Assembly (NCBI RefSeq): GCF_001730295.1
Contig: NZ_MIKA01000034.1
Span: 124,001 to 188,000 of the forward strand
DNA length: 64,000 bases
DNA from: Enterococcus plantarum
GTDB lineage: Bacteria; Bacillota; Bacilli; Lactobacillales; Enterococcaceae
Direction: 5' to 3'
Positions 17,869 through 30,720 of this stretch are shown here, in pieces. Below the pieces are notes generated by a model. The model was not told where the DNA came from. It made no database searches and was given only the letters and a program-made list of their open reading frames with translations. Every line of letters starts with the position of its first letter. Positions within the stretch are counted from its first letter, which is position 1. Both the position numbers and the translations under genes were made by a program.

Positions 17869-18948
17869 TTGAAACGACTATTGATACTAGAAGACGGAAC
17901 TGTTTTTGAAGGAAAAGCGTTTGGTGCAGCTGTTAATGTTGTTGGCGAAGTTGTATTTACAACAAGCATGACAGGCTATCAAGAAACAATCACTGATCAA
18001 AGTTTCAATGGTCAAATTATTACATTTACCTATCCGATGGTTGGAAATTATGGTGTTAATCGTGATGATTATGAATCGATTTCGCCAACATGTAAAGGAG
18101 TAGTCGTTAAAGAACATGCAAGACTTGCTTCAAATTGGCGTGCTCAAATGACATTGGATGAATTTTTAAAAAGAAAAGGAATTCCTGGGATTTCTGGAAT
18201 TGATACTCGCGCTCTAACACGAAAACTTCGCTTAGTCGGGACAATGAAAGCTGCTTTTGTTGATGCAGATGACGACTTGACACATGAATTTGATCAGTTA
18301 AAGGCAACGGTTTTACCAAAGAATCAAGTCGCTCAAGTATCTACAACAAAACCATATCCAAGTCCAGGTATCGGTCGAAATGTTGTCGTGGTTGATTTTG
18401 GGTTAAAACATAGTATATTACGTGAGTTATCCAAACGTCAGTGCAACTTAACTGTTTTACCGTATAATACCACTGCTGAAACAATTTTAGAGCTTTCACC
18501 AGATGGTGTCATGCTGACAAATGGGCCTGGAGATCCAAAAGATGTACCAGAAGCACTTGAGATGATTCAAGCGATTCAAGGGAAAGTACCGATTTTTGGC
18601 ATTTGTCTAGGTCATCAGCTGTTTGCCTTAGCGAACGGAGCCGATACCTACAAGATGAAATTTGGTCATCGAGGATTAAACCATCCAGTTAAAGAAATTG
18701 CAACAGGAAGAATCGACTTTACTTCTCAAAATCACGGTTATGCAGTAGATGAAACAACCGTTGATCCTGAAAAATTATTCATTACTCACGTTGAAGTAAA
18801 TGATGGTTCTGTTGAAGGAGTCAGACATCGCCAATACCCAGCCTTCACAGTGCAATATCATCCAGATGCGGCTCCAGGACCTCATGACGGGCTTCATTTA
18901 TTTGACGAATTTATGGAATTAATGGATGCATGGAAGGAGCAAGACTAA
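17869..18948 (+). CDS. carA: Carbamoyl-phosphate synthase small (glutaminase) subunit
   Basis: Hydrolyses glutamine and channels ammonia to CarB. The 359-residue protein has an N-terminal CarA domain (1-~155) and a class I glutamine amidotransferase domain (~170-355) with the nucleophile C246 in 'GICLGHQ' and H331. The third triad position, usually Glu in 'HPEA', reads Asp here (D333 in '[12 protein letters not shown]'). The start is TTG, preceded by GGGAG. Its stop overlaps the carB ATG (TAATG). Confidence 0.94.
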   Translation: MKRLLILEDGTVFEGKAFGAAVNVVGEVVFTTSMTGYQETITDQSFNGQIITFTYPMVGNYGVNRDDYESISPTCKGVVVKEHARLASNWRAQMTLDEFLKRKGIPGISGIDTRALTRKLRLVGTMKAAFVDADDDLTHEFDQLKATVLPKNQVAQVSTTKPYPSPGIGRNVVVVDFGLKHSILRELSKRQCNLTVLPYNTTAETILELSPDGVMLTNGPGDPKDVPEALEMIQAIQGKVPIFGICLGHQLFALANGADTYKMKFGHRGLNHPVKEIATGRIDFTSQNHGYAVDETTVDPEKLFITHVEVNDGSVEGVRHRQYPAFTVQYHPDAAPGPHDGLHLFDEFMELMDAWKEQD

Positions 18949-21900
18949 TGCCAAAAAGATCAGATATCAAAAAAATCATGGTTATTGGTTCGGGGCCAAT
19001 TATTATCGGCCAAGCCGCAGAATTTGATTATGCCGGCACACAGGCATGTCTTGCTTTAAAAGAAGAAGGATACGAAGTCGTTTTGGTCAATTCAAATCCA
19101 GCGACCATTATGACGGACAAAGAAATTGCGGATCACGTTTATATCGAACCTATCACATTAGAATTTGTCTCACGAATTTTGAGAAAAGAACGTCCAGATG
19201 CATTATTGCCTACTTTAGGTGGACAAACGGGTCTGAATATGGCAATGGAACTAGCGGCTTCTGGTATTTTAGACGAACTGAAAGTGGAATTATTAGGAAC
19301 AAAATTAGAGGCAATCGACCAAGCCGAAGACCGCGATCTATTTAAGCAACTGATGGAAGAGTTAAATCAACCTATTCCTGAAAGTGAAATTGTCAATACT
19401 GTTGAACAAGCAGTAGCATTTGCTAATACAATTGGCTATCCAATTATCGTACGTCCTGCATTCACTTTAGGTGGAACTGGCGGTGGAATGTGTGATAACG
19501 AAGAAGAATTGCGGATCATTGCTGAAAATGGTCTGAAATTATCTCCTGCAACACAATGCTTGATTGAAAAAAGTATCGCCGGTTTTAAGGAAATTGAATA
19601 TGAAGTAATGCGCGATTCAGCGGATAATGCGATTGTTGTGTGTAACATGGAAAACTTCGATCCAGTTGGAATCCATACAGGAGACTCAATCGTTTTTGCA
19701 CCAAGCCAAACCTTATCTGATTATGAATATCAAATGCTCCGTGATGCATCCCTTAAAATCATTAGAGCTTTGAAAATAGAAGGAGGCTGCAATGTTCAAT
19801 TAGCGTTAGACCCTCACAGTTTCAACTATTATGTGATTGAAGTAAATCCTCGTGTTTCTCGGTCCTCAGCCTTAGCTAGTAAAGCAACCGGGTACCCAAT
19901 TGCGAAACTAGCTGCGAAAATCGCTGTAGGCTTAACTTTAGATGAAATGAAAAATCCAGTTACAGAAACAACTTATGCTGAATTTGAACCAGCGTTGGAT
20001 TACGTTGTCGCAAAGATTCCTCGTTGGCCCTTTGACAAATTTGAAAAAGGGGAACGGCGCTTAGGAACACAAATGAAGGCGACTGGAGAAGTGATGGCGA
20101 TAGGACGAAACATCGAAGAGTCGTTATTAAAAGCGGTTCGATCGCTTGAAATCGGCGCATACCATAACGAATTAACAGAAATCGAAAACGTTAGCGATGA
20201 GCTATTGACTGAAAAAATTGTGAAAGCTCAAGATGACCGATTATTCTACCTATCAGAAGCTATTCGAAGAGGATTTACGATTGAGGATCTGGCCATGCTT
20301 ACCAAGATTGATTTATTCTTCTTAGATAAACTGCTGCACATTTTTGAATTAGAAACGGCATTGCAAGAGAATATCAACGATGTCGAACGTTTGAAAGAAG
20401 CAAAACAAAATGGTTTTACCGATCGAAAAATTGCTGAATTATGGGAAGTCACAGAACAGACCGTTAGGAAGTTTCGTCATGAACAAAAGATTCTCCCTAT
20501 TTATAAAATGGTCGATACTTGTGCTGCAGAGTTTGAATCTCAAACGCCTTACTTTTACAGCACTTATGAATCTGAAAATGAAAGTATTCCCTCTGAAAAA
20601 CCTTCTGTATTAGTTCTGGGTTCAGGTCCTATCAGAATTGGTCAAGGAGTAGAGTTTGACTATGCAACGGTTCACTCTGTAAAAGCGATTCAGGAAGCAG
20701 GCTTTGAAGCAATTATTATGAATAGTAATCCTGAAACTGTTTCAACAGATTTCTCAATTTCAGATAAACTTTATTTTGAGCCATTAACACTAGAAGATGT
20801 GATGAATGTAATCGAACTAGAGCAACCAATGGGTGTTATTGTTCAGTTCGGCGGCCAAACCGCAATCAACCTAGCGGAACCTCTAGTAAGACAAGGGGTG
20901 AAGATTCTTGGAACATCAATAGATGATCTAGATCGAGCTGAAAATCGTGATTTGTTTGAACAAGCATTACAAGAACTAGATATTCCGCAACCGCCTGGTG
21001 ATACTGCGACCAGTGCTGCAGAGGCGGTGGCAGTGGCCAATAAAATTGGTTATCCTGTTTTAGTTCGCCCAAGTTATGTTCTTGGTGGTCGGGCGATGGA
21101 GATTGTTGAGAATCAAACTGATTTAGAAGATTACATGAGCAATGCTGTAAAAGCTTCTCCGGAACATCCAGTATTAGTCGATAGTTATTTAATAGGTAAA
21201 GAATGCGAAGTTGATGCAATTTGTGATGGTCAAACAGTGTTGATTCCAGGAATAATGGAACATATAGAGCGCGCAGGAGTTCATTCCGGTGATTCTATGG
21301 CAGTCTATCCTCCGCAAACTTTATCCAAAGAAATTCAACAAACAATTTCTGATTACACAAGAAAATTAGCAATTGGACTAAATTGTGTCGGTATGATGAA
21401 TAGTCAATTCGTTATTCATGAAGAAAAAGTTTACGTAATTGAAGTCAACCCTCGAGCTAGTCGAACAGCGCCATTCTTAAGCAAAATTACTGGAATTCCG
21501 ATGGCTCAAGTTGCAACAAAAGTAATTCTTGGTGAAAAACTAACAGATTTAGGCTATAAAGATGGTTTATATCCTGAAAGCCAACAAGTACACATTAAAG
21601 CGCCCGTATTTTCTTTTACGAAACTTCAAAAAGTAGACACGTACTTAGGACCTGAAATGAAATCAACGGGCGAAGTGATGGGATCAGATTACAGTTTAGA
21701 AAAAGCATTATATAAAGCTTTTGAGGCTTCTGGACTTCACTTGCCAAGTTTTGGAGCTGTATTATTTACTATAGCGGATGAAACGAAAGAAGAATCATTG
21801 GCATTAGCAAAGCGTTTCAATGAGATTGGTTATAGCTTGATTGCAACCAAAGGGACGGCAGAATTTTTTGCGGAATATGGCCTACTAGTGAAAACGGTTC

Positions 21901-22127
21901 TTAAAATAAATCAAGGGGGAGAGACAGTTCTTGACTTGATTCGTAATGGTGAAGCACAAGTAGTTGTTAATACGATGGATAAAAATCGCTCCGATCTAAA
22001 TCAAGATGGATTTTTGATTCGTCGAGAAGCGGTAGAACACGGGGTTCCACTTTTCACCTCTCTTGATACGGCAGAAGCCATTTTAAAAGTCTTAGAATCA
22101 CGAGCATTTTCAACTAAATCAATCTAA
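18948..22127 (+). CDS. carB: Carbamoyl-phosphate synthase large subunit
   Basis: Makes carbamoyl phosphate from bicarbonate, ammonia and two ATP. The 1059 residues contain the two homologous ATP-grasp halves ('[20 protein letters not shown]' and '[20 protein letters not shown]'), the oligomerisation region and a C-terminal MGS-like allosteric domain ('[20 protein letters not shown]'). The ATG at 18948 is supported by AAGGAG; a further in-frame ATG at 18930 lies inside carA and would add six residues foreign to the family. An 82-nt gap with a hairpin follows. Confidence 0.96.
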   Translation: MPKRSDIKKIMVIGSGPIIIGQAAEFDYAGTQACLALKEEGYEVVLVNSNPATIMTDKEIADHVYIEPITLEFVSRILRKERPDALLPTLGGQTGLNMAMELAASGILDELKVELLGTKLEAIDQAEDRDLFKQLMEELNQPIPESEIVNTVEQAVAFANTIGYPIIVRPAFTLGGTGGGMCDNEEELRIIAENGLKLSPATQCLIEKSIAGFKEIEYEVMRDSADNAIVVCNMENFDPVGIHTGDSIVFAPSQTLSDYEYQMLRDASLKIIRALKIEGGCNVQLALDPHSFNYYVIEVNPRVSRSSALASKATGYPIAKLAAKIAVGLTLDEMKNPVTETTYAEFEPALDYVVAKIPRWPFDKFEKGERRLGTQMKATGEVMAIGRNIEESLLKAVRSLEIGAYHNELTEIENVSDELLTEKIVKAQDDRLFYLSEAIRRGFTIEDLAMLTKIDLFFLDKLLHIFELETALQENINDVERLKEAKQNGFTDRKIAELWEVTEQTVRKFRHEQKILPIYKMVDTCAAEFESQTPYFYSTYESENESIPSEKPSVLVLGSGPIRIGQGVEFDYATVHSVKAIQEAGFEAIIMNSNPETVSTDFSISDKLYFEPLTLEDVMNVIELEQPMGVIVQFGGQTAINLAEPLVRQGVKILGTSIDDLDRAENRDLFEQALQELDIPQPPGDTATSAAEAVAVANKIGYPVLVRPSYVLGGRAMEIVENQTDLEDYMSNAVKASPEHPVLVDSYLIGKECEVDAICDGQTVLIPGIMEHIERAGVHSGDSMAVYPPQTLSKEIQQTISDYTRKLAIGLNCVGMMNSQFVIHEEKVYVIEVNPRASRTAPFLSKITGIPMAQVATKVILGEKLTDLGYKDGLYPESQQVHIKAPVFSFTKLQKVDTYLGPEMKSTGEVMGSDYSLEKALYKAFEASGLHLPSFGAVLFTIADETKEESLALAKRFNEIGYSLIATKGTAEFFAEYGLLVKTVLKINQGGETVLDLIRNGEAQVVVNTMDKNRSDLNQDGFLIRREAVEHGVPLFTSLDTAEAILKVLESRAFSTKSI

Positions 22128-22133
22128 TTTCTT

Positions 22134-22171
22134 GAGGTTGGGTCATCACGTTGTGAGTCACATCCTAACCT
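22134..22171 (+). other. Imperfect hairpin between carB and pyrK
   Basis: AGGTTGGG near 22134 can pair with CCTAACCT ending at 22171, with an inner ATCAC/GTGA pairing. There is no T-run behind it, so it is more likely an RNA processing or stability element than a terminator. Confidence 0.45.
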
Positions 22172-22209
22172 ATTCTAGTACAATAAAAAGTTGTAAAGGA
22201 GTATCATAA

Positions 22210-24630
<2,421 letters not shown>

Positions 24631-24631
<1 letters not shown>

Positions 24632-25266
24632 TGACAGAATTAGCCAAAAAAATTGCGAAAGATTTATTAGAAATTGAAGCAGTATTTTTAAGTCCGAATG
24701 AACCATTTACATGGGCAAGTGGAATCAAAAGCCCAATTTATTGTGATAATCGGATTACAATGAGCTATCCGATTGTTCGTAAAGATATTGCCAAAGGATT
24801 AGCAGAAAAAATCAAAAAAGAATACCCTGATGTCCAGGTTATTGCTGGCACTGCAACAGCTGGGATTCCTCATGCTGCTTGGGTAGCAGACATCTTAGAT
24901 TTACCTATGGTTTATGTTCGAAGTAAAGCGAAAGAGCATGGGAAAGGCAATCAAATTGAAGGCCGAATTTTTAAAGGACAAAAAATGGTTGTGATTGAAG
25001 ATTTGATTTCAACTGGCGGAAGTGTCTTAGAAGCGGCAGATGCGGCGGAACGTGAAGGGGCAGATGTTTTAGGTGTGGCGGCTATCTTTACGTATGAATT
25101 ACCAAAAGGAAAAGAAAATTTTGCTCATCGAAAAATGGATTTAATAACACTAACAAATTATTCAACTTTGATCGATGCGGCGTTAGAATCAGACTATATT
25201 GAAAAAAACGATGTAGCATTATTAAAAGAGTGGAAACAAGATCCGGAAAATTGGTTAAATAAATAG
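24631..25266 (+). CDS. pyrE: Orotate phosphoribosyltransferase
   Basis: Converts orotate and PRPP to OMP. The 211-residue protein has the PRPP motif '[19 protein letters not shown]' and '[14 protein letters not shown]'. The ATG at 24631 has GGAG 8 nt upstream and shares its A with the pyrF stop; an in-frame upstream ATG at 24613 lies inside pyrF. Last gene of the pyr operon. Confidence 0.96.
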
Positions 25267-25277
25267 GAATAATATAA

Positions 25278-25321
25278 GAAGCATGATTTTTGATTACGTA
25301 TTCAAAGGTTATGCTTTTTCT
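25278..25321 (+). terminator. Weak terminator after pyrE
   Basis: AAGCAT and ATGCTT form the base of a loose hairpin with an inner TGA/TCA pairing, followed by TTTTTCTT. The loop is long, so some read-through into the carbonic anhydrase gene is possible. Confidence 0.45.
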
Positions 25322-25448
25322 TGACCGAATTATTCATCAAATATGATATACTTTGAGTACAAAAATAGCAAAACAGCTATTGAAAATTGACTGTTCATAT
25401 TTTTTAGGATACAGTTAGTCAAATGATAAAATCTGAAGGTGGGGTTTG

Positions 25449-26150
25449 ATGAAAAAAATTCGAAATATGGACGTAGAATGGGGATACAAAGGCGATGTTG
25501 GACCGGAGCATTGGCATACACTTTGCGATTGGTTTTCAACAGGTGCTAAATATCCTTATCAATCGCCAGTTGATTTATCCAAAAACGTAACCAACGGGGC
25601 GTCAGCTAGTAGAGCCATCGATTTTTGTTATAAAACAGAAGAATTTACAGAAAAAGAATTTAAAAATACCTTTCACTTTGTTCCACCGAATACAGAAAGT
25701 TACGTGATTTTTGAAGATGAAAAATATTATTTGACCGATATTCATTTTCACACACCGAGTGAGCATACCTTTGATGGTGAACATGCACCGTTGGAATTTC
25801 ATCTAGTTCATATGAATAACTCTGGTGATAATTTGGTTGTAGGTTGTTTATTTACGATCACTGAAGATGAAAATAGGTTCTCAAAAAAACAAACGACACT
25901 TAAATGGAACTCTGAAACCCATCAACAATGGTTTGATCCTTCTATTTTTTTACCGGAACAAAAGTCGCATTTCCATTATTTAGGATCGCTAACAACACCT
26001 CCAACAAAAGGGCCTGTTCATTGGTTTGTTTTCGATTCTATCCAAAAAATGGATCAAGATTTCTTTGAACGAATCTGCGAAGGTATGCTACCGTTTAATA
26101 ATCGTCCAGTCCAAGCATTGAATGGACGTAAAATCTATTTTTCTGAATAA
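25449..26150 (+). CDS. Alpha-class carbonic anhydrase
   Basis: Interconverts CO2 and bicarbonate at a zinc centre. The 233-residue protein has the zinc His pair in 'IHFHTPSEHTFDG', the third ligand in 'LEFHLVHMN', and the conserved 'LGSLTTPPTKGPVHW'. Many bacterial alpha enzymes are exported, but no signal peptide is visible here, so it is probably cytoplasmic. Start at the ATG at 25449, with AAGGTGGGG ahead. It lies directly after the pyr operon and 14 nt before a LysR gene. A role in bicarbonate supply for CarAB is a reasonable inference. Confidence 0.9.
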   Translation: MKKIRNMDVEWGYKGDVGPEHWHTLCDWFSTGAKYPYQSPVDLSKNVTNGASASRAIDFCYKTEEFTEKEFKNTFHFVPPNTESYVIFEDEKYYLTDIHFHTPSEHTFDGEHAPLEFHLVHMNNSGDNLVVGCLFTITEDENRFSKKQTTLKWNSETHQQWFDPSIFLPEQKSHFHYLGSLTTPPTKGPVHWFVFDSIQKMDQDFFERICEGMLPFNNRPVQALNGRKIYFSE

Positions 26151-26164
26151 GGCGGAGAACATCT

Positions 26165-27055
26165 ATGAATATTCAACAAATGAAATATGTTGTAGCTGTT
26201 GCGAATAACGGTAGTTTCCGAGAAGCGGCAAAAAAATTATTTATCACACAACCTAGTCTTTCGAATGGGATTCGTGAATTAGAAGAAGAAATTGGAGTAA
26301 CTCTATTTATCCGTACCAACAAAGGAGCTTCTTTGACAGATGAAGGGTTGACCTTTTTAGAACATGCGGAAAAAATTTTGACACAAATGGAAATCATTGA
26401 AAATCGCTATCAAGAAGTGACCAAAAGTGAACGTTTTTCGATCTCATCTCAGCATTATGATTTCTTAGGAGAAGTAATGGGGAGAGTCATTCAGCAATTC
26501 AAAGACCAATATAAAAATTTTCGTGTATTCGAGACAACAACCTTGAAAGTAATCGAAGATGTAAAAAGTTATCATAGTGAACTTGGTATTATTTATTTAA
26601 ATAGTCAAAATCAAACGGGGATTGAGCGATATCTAGAGCAAGCAAATTTAACATTTGATGTCGTAGGCAGCTTCAAAACACATATTTTTCTTGGCAAAAA
26701 CCATCCGTTAGCAAAACAAAAAGAAATCGAGTTGGACCAATTATGCTGCTATCCTCAAGTTCGATTTACACAAGAAGGAAGCAATTTTGCCTATTTTTCA
26801 GAAGATTTGATTGAGAATCAGGAACAAGAAACGGTGATTTATACGAATGATCGTGGAACCTTAATGAATTTACTAGTAGAGACTGATGCTTATGCATCTG
26901 GATCTGGTGTAGTGACTGGATTTACCAAAAAAGAAATCCGATTAGTTCCATTGGCAGAAAGTACCAACAACAAGATTTGTGTTTTATACCAAAAAAATAA
27001 AGCAATTAGTTCGATTGGACAATTTTTTATAAAAGAATTAAAACAGCTGTTTTAA
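26165..27055 (+). CDS. LysR-family transcriptional regulator linked to the carbonic anhydrase
   Basis: A 296-residue LysR regulator with an N-terminal helix-turn-helix ('GSFREAAKKLFITQPSLSNG') and an effector domain. It follows the carbonic anhydrase by 14 nt with a GGCGGAG-like site, so the two are probably co-transcribed. Two adjacent Cys ('QLCCYPQVRF', around residue 196-197) are in the effector domain. The targets and ligand are unknown; sensing inorganic carbon or a linked metabolite is only a guess from position. Confidence 0.85.
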   Translation: MNIQQMKYVVAVANNGSFREAAKKLFITQPSLSNGIRELEEEIGVTLFIRTNKGASLTDEGLTFLEHAEKILTQMEIIENRYQEVTKSERFSISSQHYDFLGEVMGRVIQQFKDQYKNFRVFETTTLKVIEDVKSYHSELGIIYLNSQNQTGIERYLEQANLTFDVVGSFKTHIFLGKNHPLAKQKEIELDQLCCYPQVRFTQEGSNFAYFSEDLIENQEQETVIYTNDRGTLMNLLVETDAYASGSGVVTGFTKKEIRLVPLAESTNNKICVLYQKNKAISSIGQFFIKELKQLF

Positions 27056-27100
27056 AAAGAAAATCACTTTAGAGTCTTAATTGAACTGACGTATACAATT

Positions 27101-27146
27101 TAAACTAAAAAATCATCCTATTAAATAAGGGTGATTTTTTAGTTTA
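27101..27146. terminator. Bidirectional terminator between LysR and hisC
   Basis: TAAACTAAAAAATCA (from 27101) pairs with TGATTTTTTAGTTTA (ending 27146), with inner TCCT/AGGG pairing. A- and T-runs serve both convergent genes. Confidence 0.85.
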
Positions 27147-27170
27147 AATGAACAGTTGATTAATACACCA

Positions 27171-28229
27171 TTATGTTGTTTTCTTCCATATATAATCGGC
27201 CATTAGTTGATACACTATTTCCATATCTTCTTGCGTTCCAATTGAAATTCGTAAGTAATTGCTCAATCGTTCGATTTTTGGAAAATATCGAACAAAAACA
27301 TCTTTCGTTTCCAAATAATGATAAAGCTCTTCAATAACCAACTCTGGATGTGTGAGCAAGAGAAAATTGGTTTTTGACTCTAAAGAGTGAAATCCTATTT
27401 CTTCAATTTTTTTAGAAAACCAATCTCTGGTTTTACAAATTTCAGCCGTTATTCCTAAATAATATTCCTCATCATAAACAGCGGCAACCGCTATATTTTC
27501 AGCCAACATATCAACAGAATAAGGATTAAAAGAAGATTTAATGCTTTCCACAATTTTGACATACTCTGGATTACCGATTGCATAACCAATTCTTAAACCA
27601 GCCAAAGAACGTGATTTAGAGAACGTTCTAATAATAATTAGATTGGGGTATTTATCTAAAAGTGAAACAGCTGATTGATCCGCAAAATCAATATAGGCTT
27701 CATCAATGATCACAATAACGTCTTGATTCTTTTGTAACAACTTCTCAATTTCTGACAATGGTTTGAATAACCCAGTAGGTGCATTGGGATTAGCGATGAT
27801 TATGCCACCGTTTAATTGTATATAATCGTTGCAATTTACTTCAAAAGCATTATTCAGCGGTAATTCTTTAAATGGAATCTTAAACAATTCAGCCCAAACT
27901 TTATAAAAACCGTAAGTGATATCTGGAAATAAAATAGGATCTGAACTACTAAAAAATGCAAGAAAACAAAAAGCTAACACTTCATCAGAGCCATTACCGA
28001 TTAAAAAATGATCAGGAGATAACCCGTGTTTACCCCCTAATACTGTTTTTAAAGCGAGATTATCAACGGAACTGTATCGTTTTAGTTGCTCAGCATCAAA
28101 ATGTTTCAAGACTGTAGCAACAGTGGGTGAGGGCGGATAGGGATTTTCATTGGTGTTCAATTTGATCATATCTGGATAATTTGGTTGTTCTCCTGGAACG
28201 TACGGTGTGATATTTCTGATACCTTTCAT
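27171..28229 (-). CDS. hisC: Histidinol-phosphate/aromatic aminotransferase (HisC type)
   Basis: PLP-dependent class I/II aminotransferase of 352 residues. Features are 'LNTNENPYPPSP' (substrate loop of HisC), 'GNGSDEVL', 'NPNAPTG', 'IIDEAYIDF' and the PLP Lys in 'TFSKSRSLAGLRIGY'. No other histidine gene is in the window, so this orphan may act on histidinol phosphate, on prephenate/phenylpyruvate-type keto acids, or both, as B. subtilis HisC does. AAGGAG precedes the ATG on the minus strand. Confidence 0.85.
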   Translation of the reverse strand: MKGIRNITPYVPGEQPNYPDMIKLNTNENPYPPSPTVATVLKHFDAEQLKRYSSVDNLALKTVLGGKHGLSPDHFLIGNGSDEVLAFCFLAFFSSSDPILFPDITYGFYKVWAELFKIPFKELPLNNAFEVNCNDYIQLNGGIIIANPNAPTGLFKPLSEIEKLLQKNQDVIVIIDEAYIDFADQSAVSLLDKYPNLIIIRTFSKSRSLAGLRIGYAIGNPEYVKIVESIKSSFNPYSVDMLAENIAVAAVYDEEYYLGITAEICKTRDWFSKKIEEIGFHSLESKTNFLLLTHPELVIEELYHYLETKDVFVRYFPKIERLSNYLRISIGTQEDMEIVYQLMADYIWKKTT

Positions 28230-28456
28230 TTAATTCGCTCCTTTCATTTTCTTTAACTATAAAGAAGCAACATTAGTTTCGCAAGTTTAATCTGTGAATT
28301 TGAAAAGAAAATACGGAGTTTTGAAATACAAATTTCATTTTACGGTAAATTATGCTATGATAATTCCATTAAGAAAGTACAATTAACACACGAACGTTTC
28401 GACTGATGTAAATTTGATTTGAAGGTCGAACCATTACGGTATGAGGAGATGGTTTC

Positions 28457-29623
28457 ATGGATTTAACGAAAAGATTTAACAAGCAAGTTTATAAAATTGC
28501 TGTTTCAACGATCAGACAATTTGACGAACAAGTAACAGATATTGAGGGCATCATAAAGCTAACGTTAGGTGAGCCGGATTTTAATACCCCAGGACACGTA
28601 AAAACAGCAGCACATGATGCGATTGACAAAAATTTTTCGCATTATTCAGGTATGTCTGGGTTGATGGATGTTCGTGAAGCAGCTACTTTTTTTATGAAAG
28701 AAAAATATGGTGTCAGCTATCAACCAGCGTCTGAAGTTTTAGTCACTGTAGGAGCAACAGAGGCTATTTCAGCAAGTTTATTATCCATTTTGGAACCCGG
28801 GGATAAAGTCTTGATGCCAGCGCCAATCTATCCAGGCTATGAACCCGTAATCACGTTAGCACAAGCAGAACCAATTTATATCGATACAACACCGAATGAT
28901 TTTGTATTGACTCCTGAAATGATCGAAGGTGCAATGAAAGAACATGGAGATAAAGTCAAAGCAATTATTCTAAATTACCCAAGCAATCCGACTGGTGTAA
29001 CGTATACTCGTGAAGAAGTCAAAGCCATCGCTGATGTATTGAAAAACTATCCAATTTTTGTGATCAGTGACGAAATATATAGTGAATTAACTTATGAAGA
29101 TCAACATGTATCGATTGCTGAATTTATTCCAGACCAAACCATTTTAATTAATGGACTATCAAAATCACATGCGATGACGGGGTGGCGAATCGGATTTATT
29201 TTTGGACCGAAAATTTTGATTGCGCAAATCATCAAAGTCCACCAATATTTAGTCACAGCGGCTTCGACTATATCTCAAAAAGCTGCTGTCAGAGCATTGA
29301 TTGAAGGAATGAATGATGCTGCAGTGATGAAAGAAGAATACCGTGAACGCCGAGATTTCGTTTATGAGCAAATGACCTCTTTTGGATTTGAAGTTGCCAG
29401 ACCAAATGGTGCCTTCTATATTTTTGCTAAAATTCCTGCAGGATATCTACAAGATTCGATGAAATTCTGTGTAGATTTAGCTCAGCAACAAGCAATCGCC
29501 ATCATTCCAGGGATTGCTTTTGGTCAAGAGGCTGAAGGGTATGTACGAATCAGCTATGCTGCTGATTTAGCTACCTTAAAAGAAGCAATGAAGCGAATTG
29601 GCAAGTATATCCAATCGAAGTGA
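28457..29623 (+). CDS. Class I/II PLP-dependent aminotransferase
   Basis: A 388-residue fold-type I aminotransferase of the PatA/AspC group. Visible motifs are 'KLTLGEPDFNTPGHV', 'YPSNPTGVTYT', 'VISDEIYSELTY' and the PLP Lys in 'GLSKSHAMTGWRIGF', with the final Arg in 'GYVRISYA'. The substrate cannot be set from the sequence; aromatic or branched amino acids, or N-acetyl-diaminopimelate, are all possible. It is divergent from hisC and seems to be a single-gene unit with GAGGAG before the ATG. Confidence 0.85.
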   Translation: MDLTKRFNKQVYKIAVSTIRQFDEQVTDIEGIIKLTLGEPDFNTPGHVKTAAHDAIDKNFSHYSGMSGLMDVREAATFFMKEKYGVSYQPASEVLVTVGATEAISASLLSILEPGDKVLMPAPIYPGYEPVITLAQAEPIYIDTTPNDFVLTPEMIEGAMKEHGDKVKAIILNYPSNPTGVTYTREEVKAIADVLKNYPIFVISDEIYSELTYEDQHVSIAEFIPDQTILINGLSKSHAMTGWRIGFIFGPKILIAQIIKVHQYLVTAASTISQKAAVRALIEGMNDAAVMKEEYRERRDFVYEQMTSFGFEVARPNGAFYIFAKIPAGYLQDSMKFCVDLAQQQAIAIIPGIAFGQEAEGYVRISYAADLATLKEAMKRIGKYIQSK

Positions 29624-29695
29624 TTGCATTTATTTTCGAGTGATCATTTAATCTAATCCCAATTTGAACGCTATAAAAATGAGGCAAACATAACC

Positions 29696-29722
29696 TTTAC
29701 ATTCCTTTACTCATTATTTACA
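29696..29722 (+). promoter_or_regulatory. Pho box (PhoP-binding direct repeats) upstream of pstS
   Basis: Three direct repeats TTTACA (29696-29701), TTTACT (29706-29711) and TTTACA (29717-29722), spaced 10 and 11 bp. This matches the B. subtilis PhoP pattern of TT(A/T/C)A(C/T)A repeats every helical turn. A weaker TTGAAA follows at 29728-29733. It lies 71 nt before the pstS ATG, and phoP-phoR is the next locus. Confidence 0.75.
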
Positions 29723-29792
29723 GAACGTTGAAACAGAATTAATACTCTACTGTTAAACTAATCTTGTAACTAATTGAAAAGGGCGTGTAAAA

Positions 29793-30701
29793 ATGAAGAA
29801 ACGTTTATTATCAACAATTGTTTTAAGTGTAGGACTTTTAATCGCAGGTTGTGGCAATCAAGGAGCTGCAACTGATGAGAGTAGTAATAAAGCTAAAGAC
29901 AGCGGAAGTAATAGTAATCAACCGGTTAAAATTGTAGCAGTTGGCTCAACTGCCTTACAACCATTAGTAGATGCAGCAAAAGAGCAATTTGTTTCTGAGC
30001 ATGCTAATTATACAATCTCTGTTCAGGGGGGAGGGAGCGGAACTGGACTTTCTCAAGTTGCTGACGGAGCTGTAACAATTGGAAACTCTGATGTTTTTGC
30101 CGAAGAAAAATCGGGAGTAGATGCTTCAAAACTCGTTGACCATCGTGTTGCTGTTGTCGGAATGGGACCAGTTGTTAACAAAGATGTAGGTGTTAAGAAT
30201 ATTAGTAAACAAGAATTAATTGATATATTTTCTGGGAAAACTAAAAATTGGAAAGATTTAGGCGGCAAAGACCAAGAAATTGCTGTTATCAATCGTCCAA
30301 GTGGTAGTGGTACGCGGGCAACGTTTGAAAAATGGGGTCTGGATGGTGCAAAAGCTGTTCAATCTCAAGAACAAGACTCTTCAGGTACGGTTCGTCAAAT
30401 TGTGTCTCAAACACCTGGGGCAATCAGTTATCTTGCCTTCTCATATATGGACGAATCAACAGAGGCATTAAGCATTGATAATGTAAAACCTACAGAAGAA
30501 AATGTTGCAGATAATTCTTGGAAAATTTGGTCTTACGAACATATGTATACAAAAGGCCAACCAGATGAGGATGTAAAAGCATTTTTAGATTTCATGCTAA
30601 CAGATGATGTTCAAGAAGGTGTAGTGAAAGAATTGGGCTACTTACCGATGACCATGATGAAAGTGGAAAGAGATGTAACAGGAACCATCACTACTAAATA
30701 A
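29793..30701 (+). CDS. pstS: Phosphate ABC transporter substrate-binding lipoprotein
   Basis: Binds phosphate outside the cell and delivers it to the Pst permease. The 302-residue precursor has a lipoprotein signal with lipobox 'LIAGC' (lipidated C20), a Ser/Asn-rich linker, and PstS motifs 'GSTALQPLVDAA', 'GGGSGTGLSQVADGAVTIG' and 'RPSGSGTRATFEKW'. No pstC, pstA or pstB genes accompany it; a terminator follows, so it is a solo binding protein. A Pho box lies upstream and phoPR lies convergent downstream. Confidence 0.92.
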   Translation: MKKRLLSTIVLSVGLLIAGCGNQGAATDESSNKAKDSGSNSNQPVKIVAVGSTALQPLVDAAKEQFVSEHANYTISVQGGGSGTGLSQVADGAVTIGNSDVFAEEKSGVDASKLVDHRVAVVGMGPVVNKDVGVKNISKQELIDIFSGKTKNWKDLGGKDQEIAVINRPSGSGTRATFEKWGLDGAKAVQSQEQDSSGTVRQIVSQTPGAISYLAFSYMDESTEALSIDNVKPTEENVADNSWKIWSYEHMYTKGQPDEDVKAFLDFMLTDDVQEGVVKELGYLPMTMMKVERDVTGTITTK

Positions 30702-30720
30702 TTTTTTCTCCTTAAAGAAT

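Noticed and set aside
25321-25360. Sigma-A promoter for the carbonic anhydrase gene
   Set aside because: TTGACC at 25321 is clear, but the candidate -10 boxes (TATGAT at 15 nt, TATACT at 20 nt) have poor spacing, so no firm call was made.
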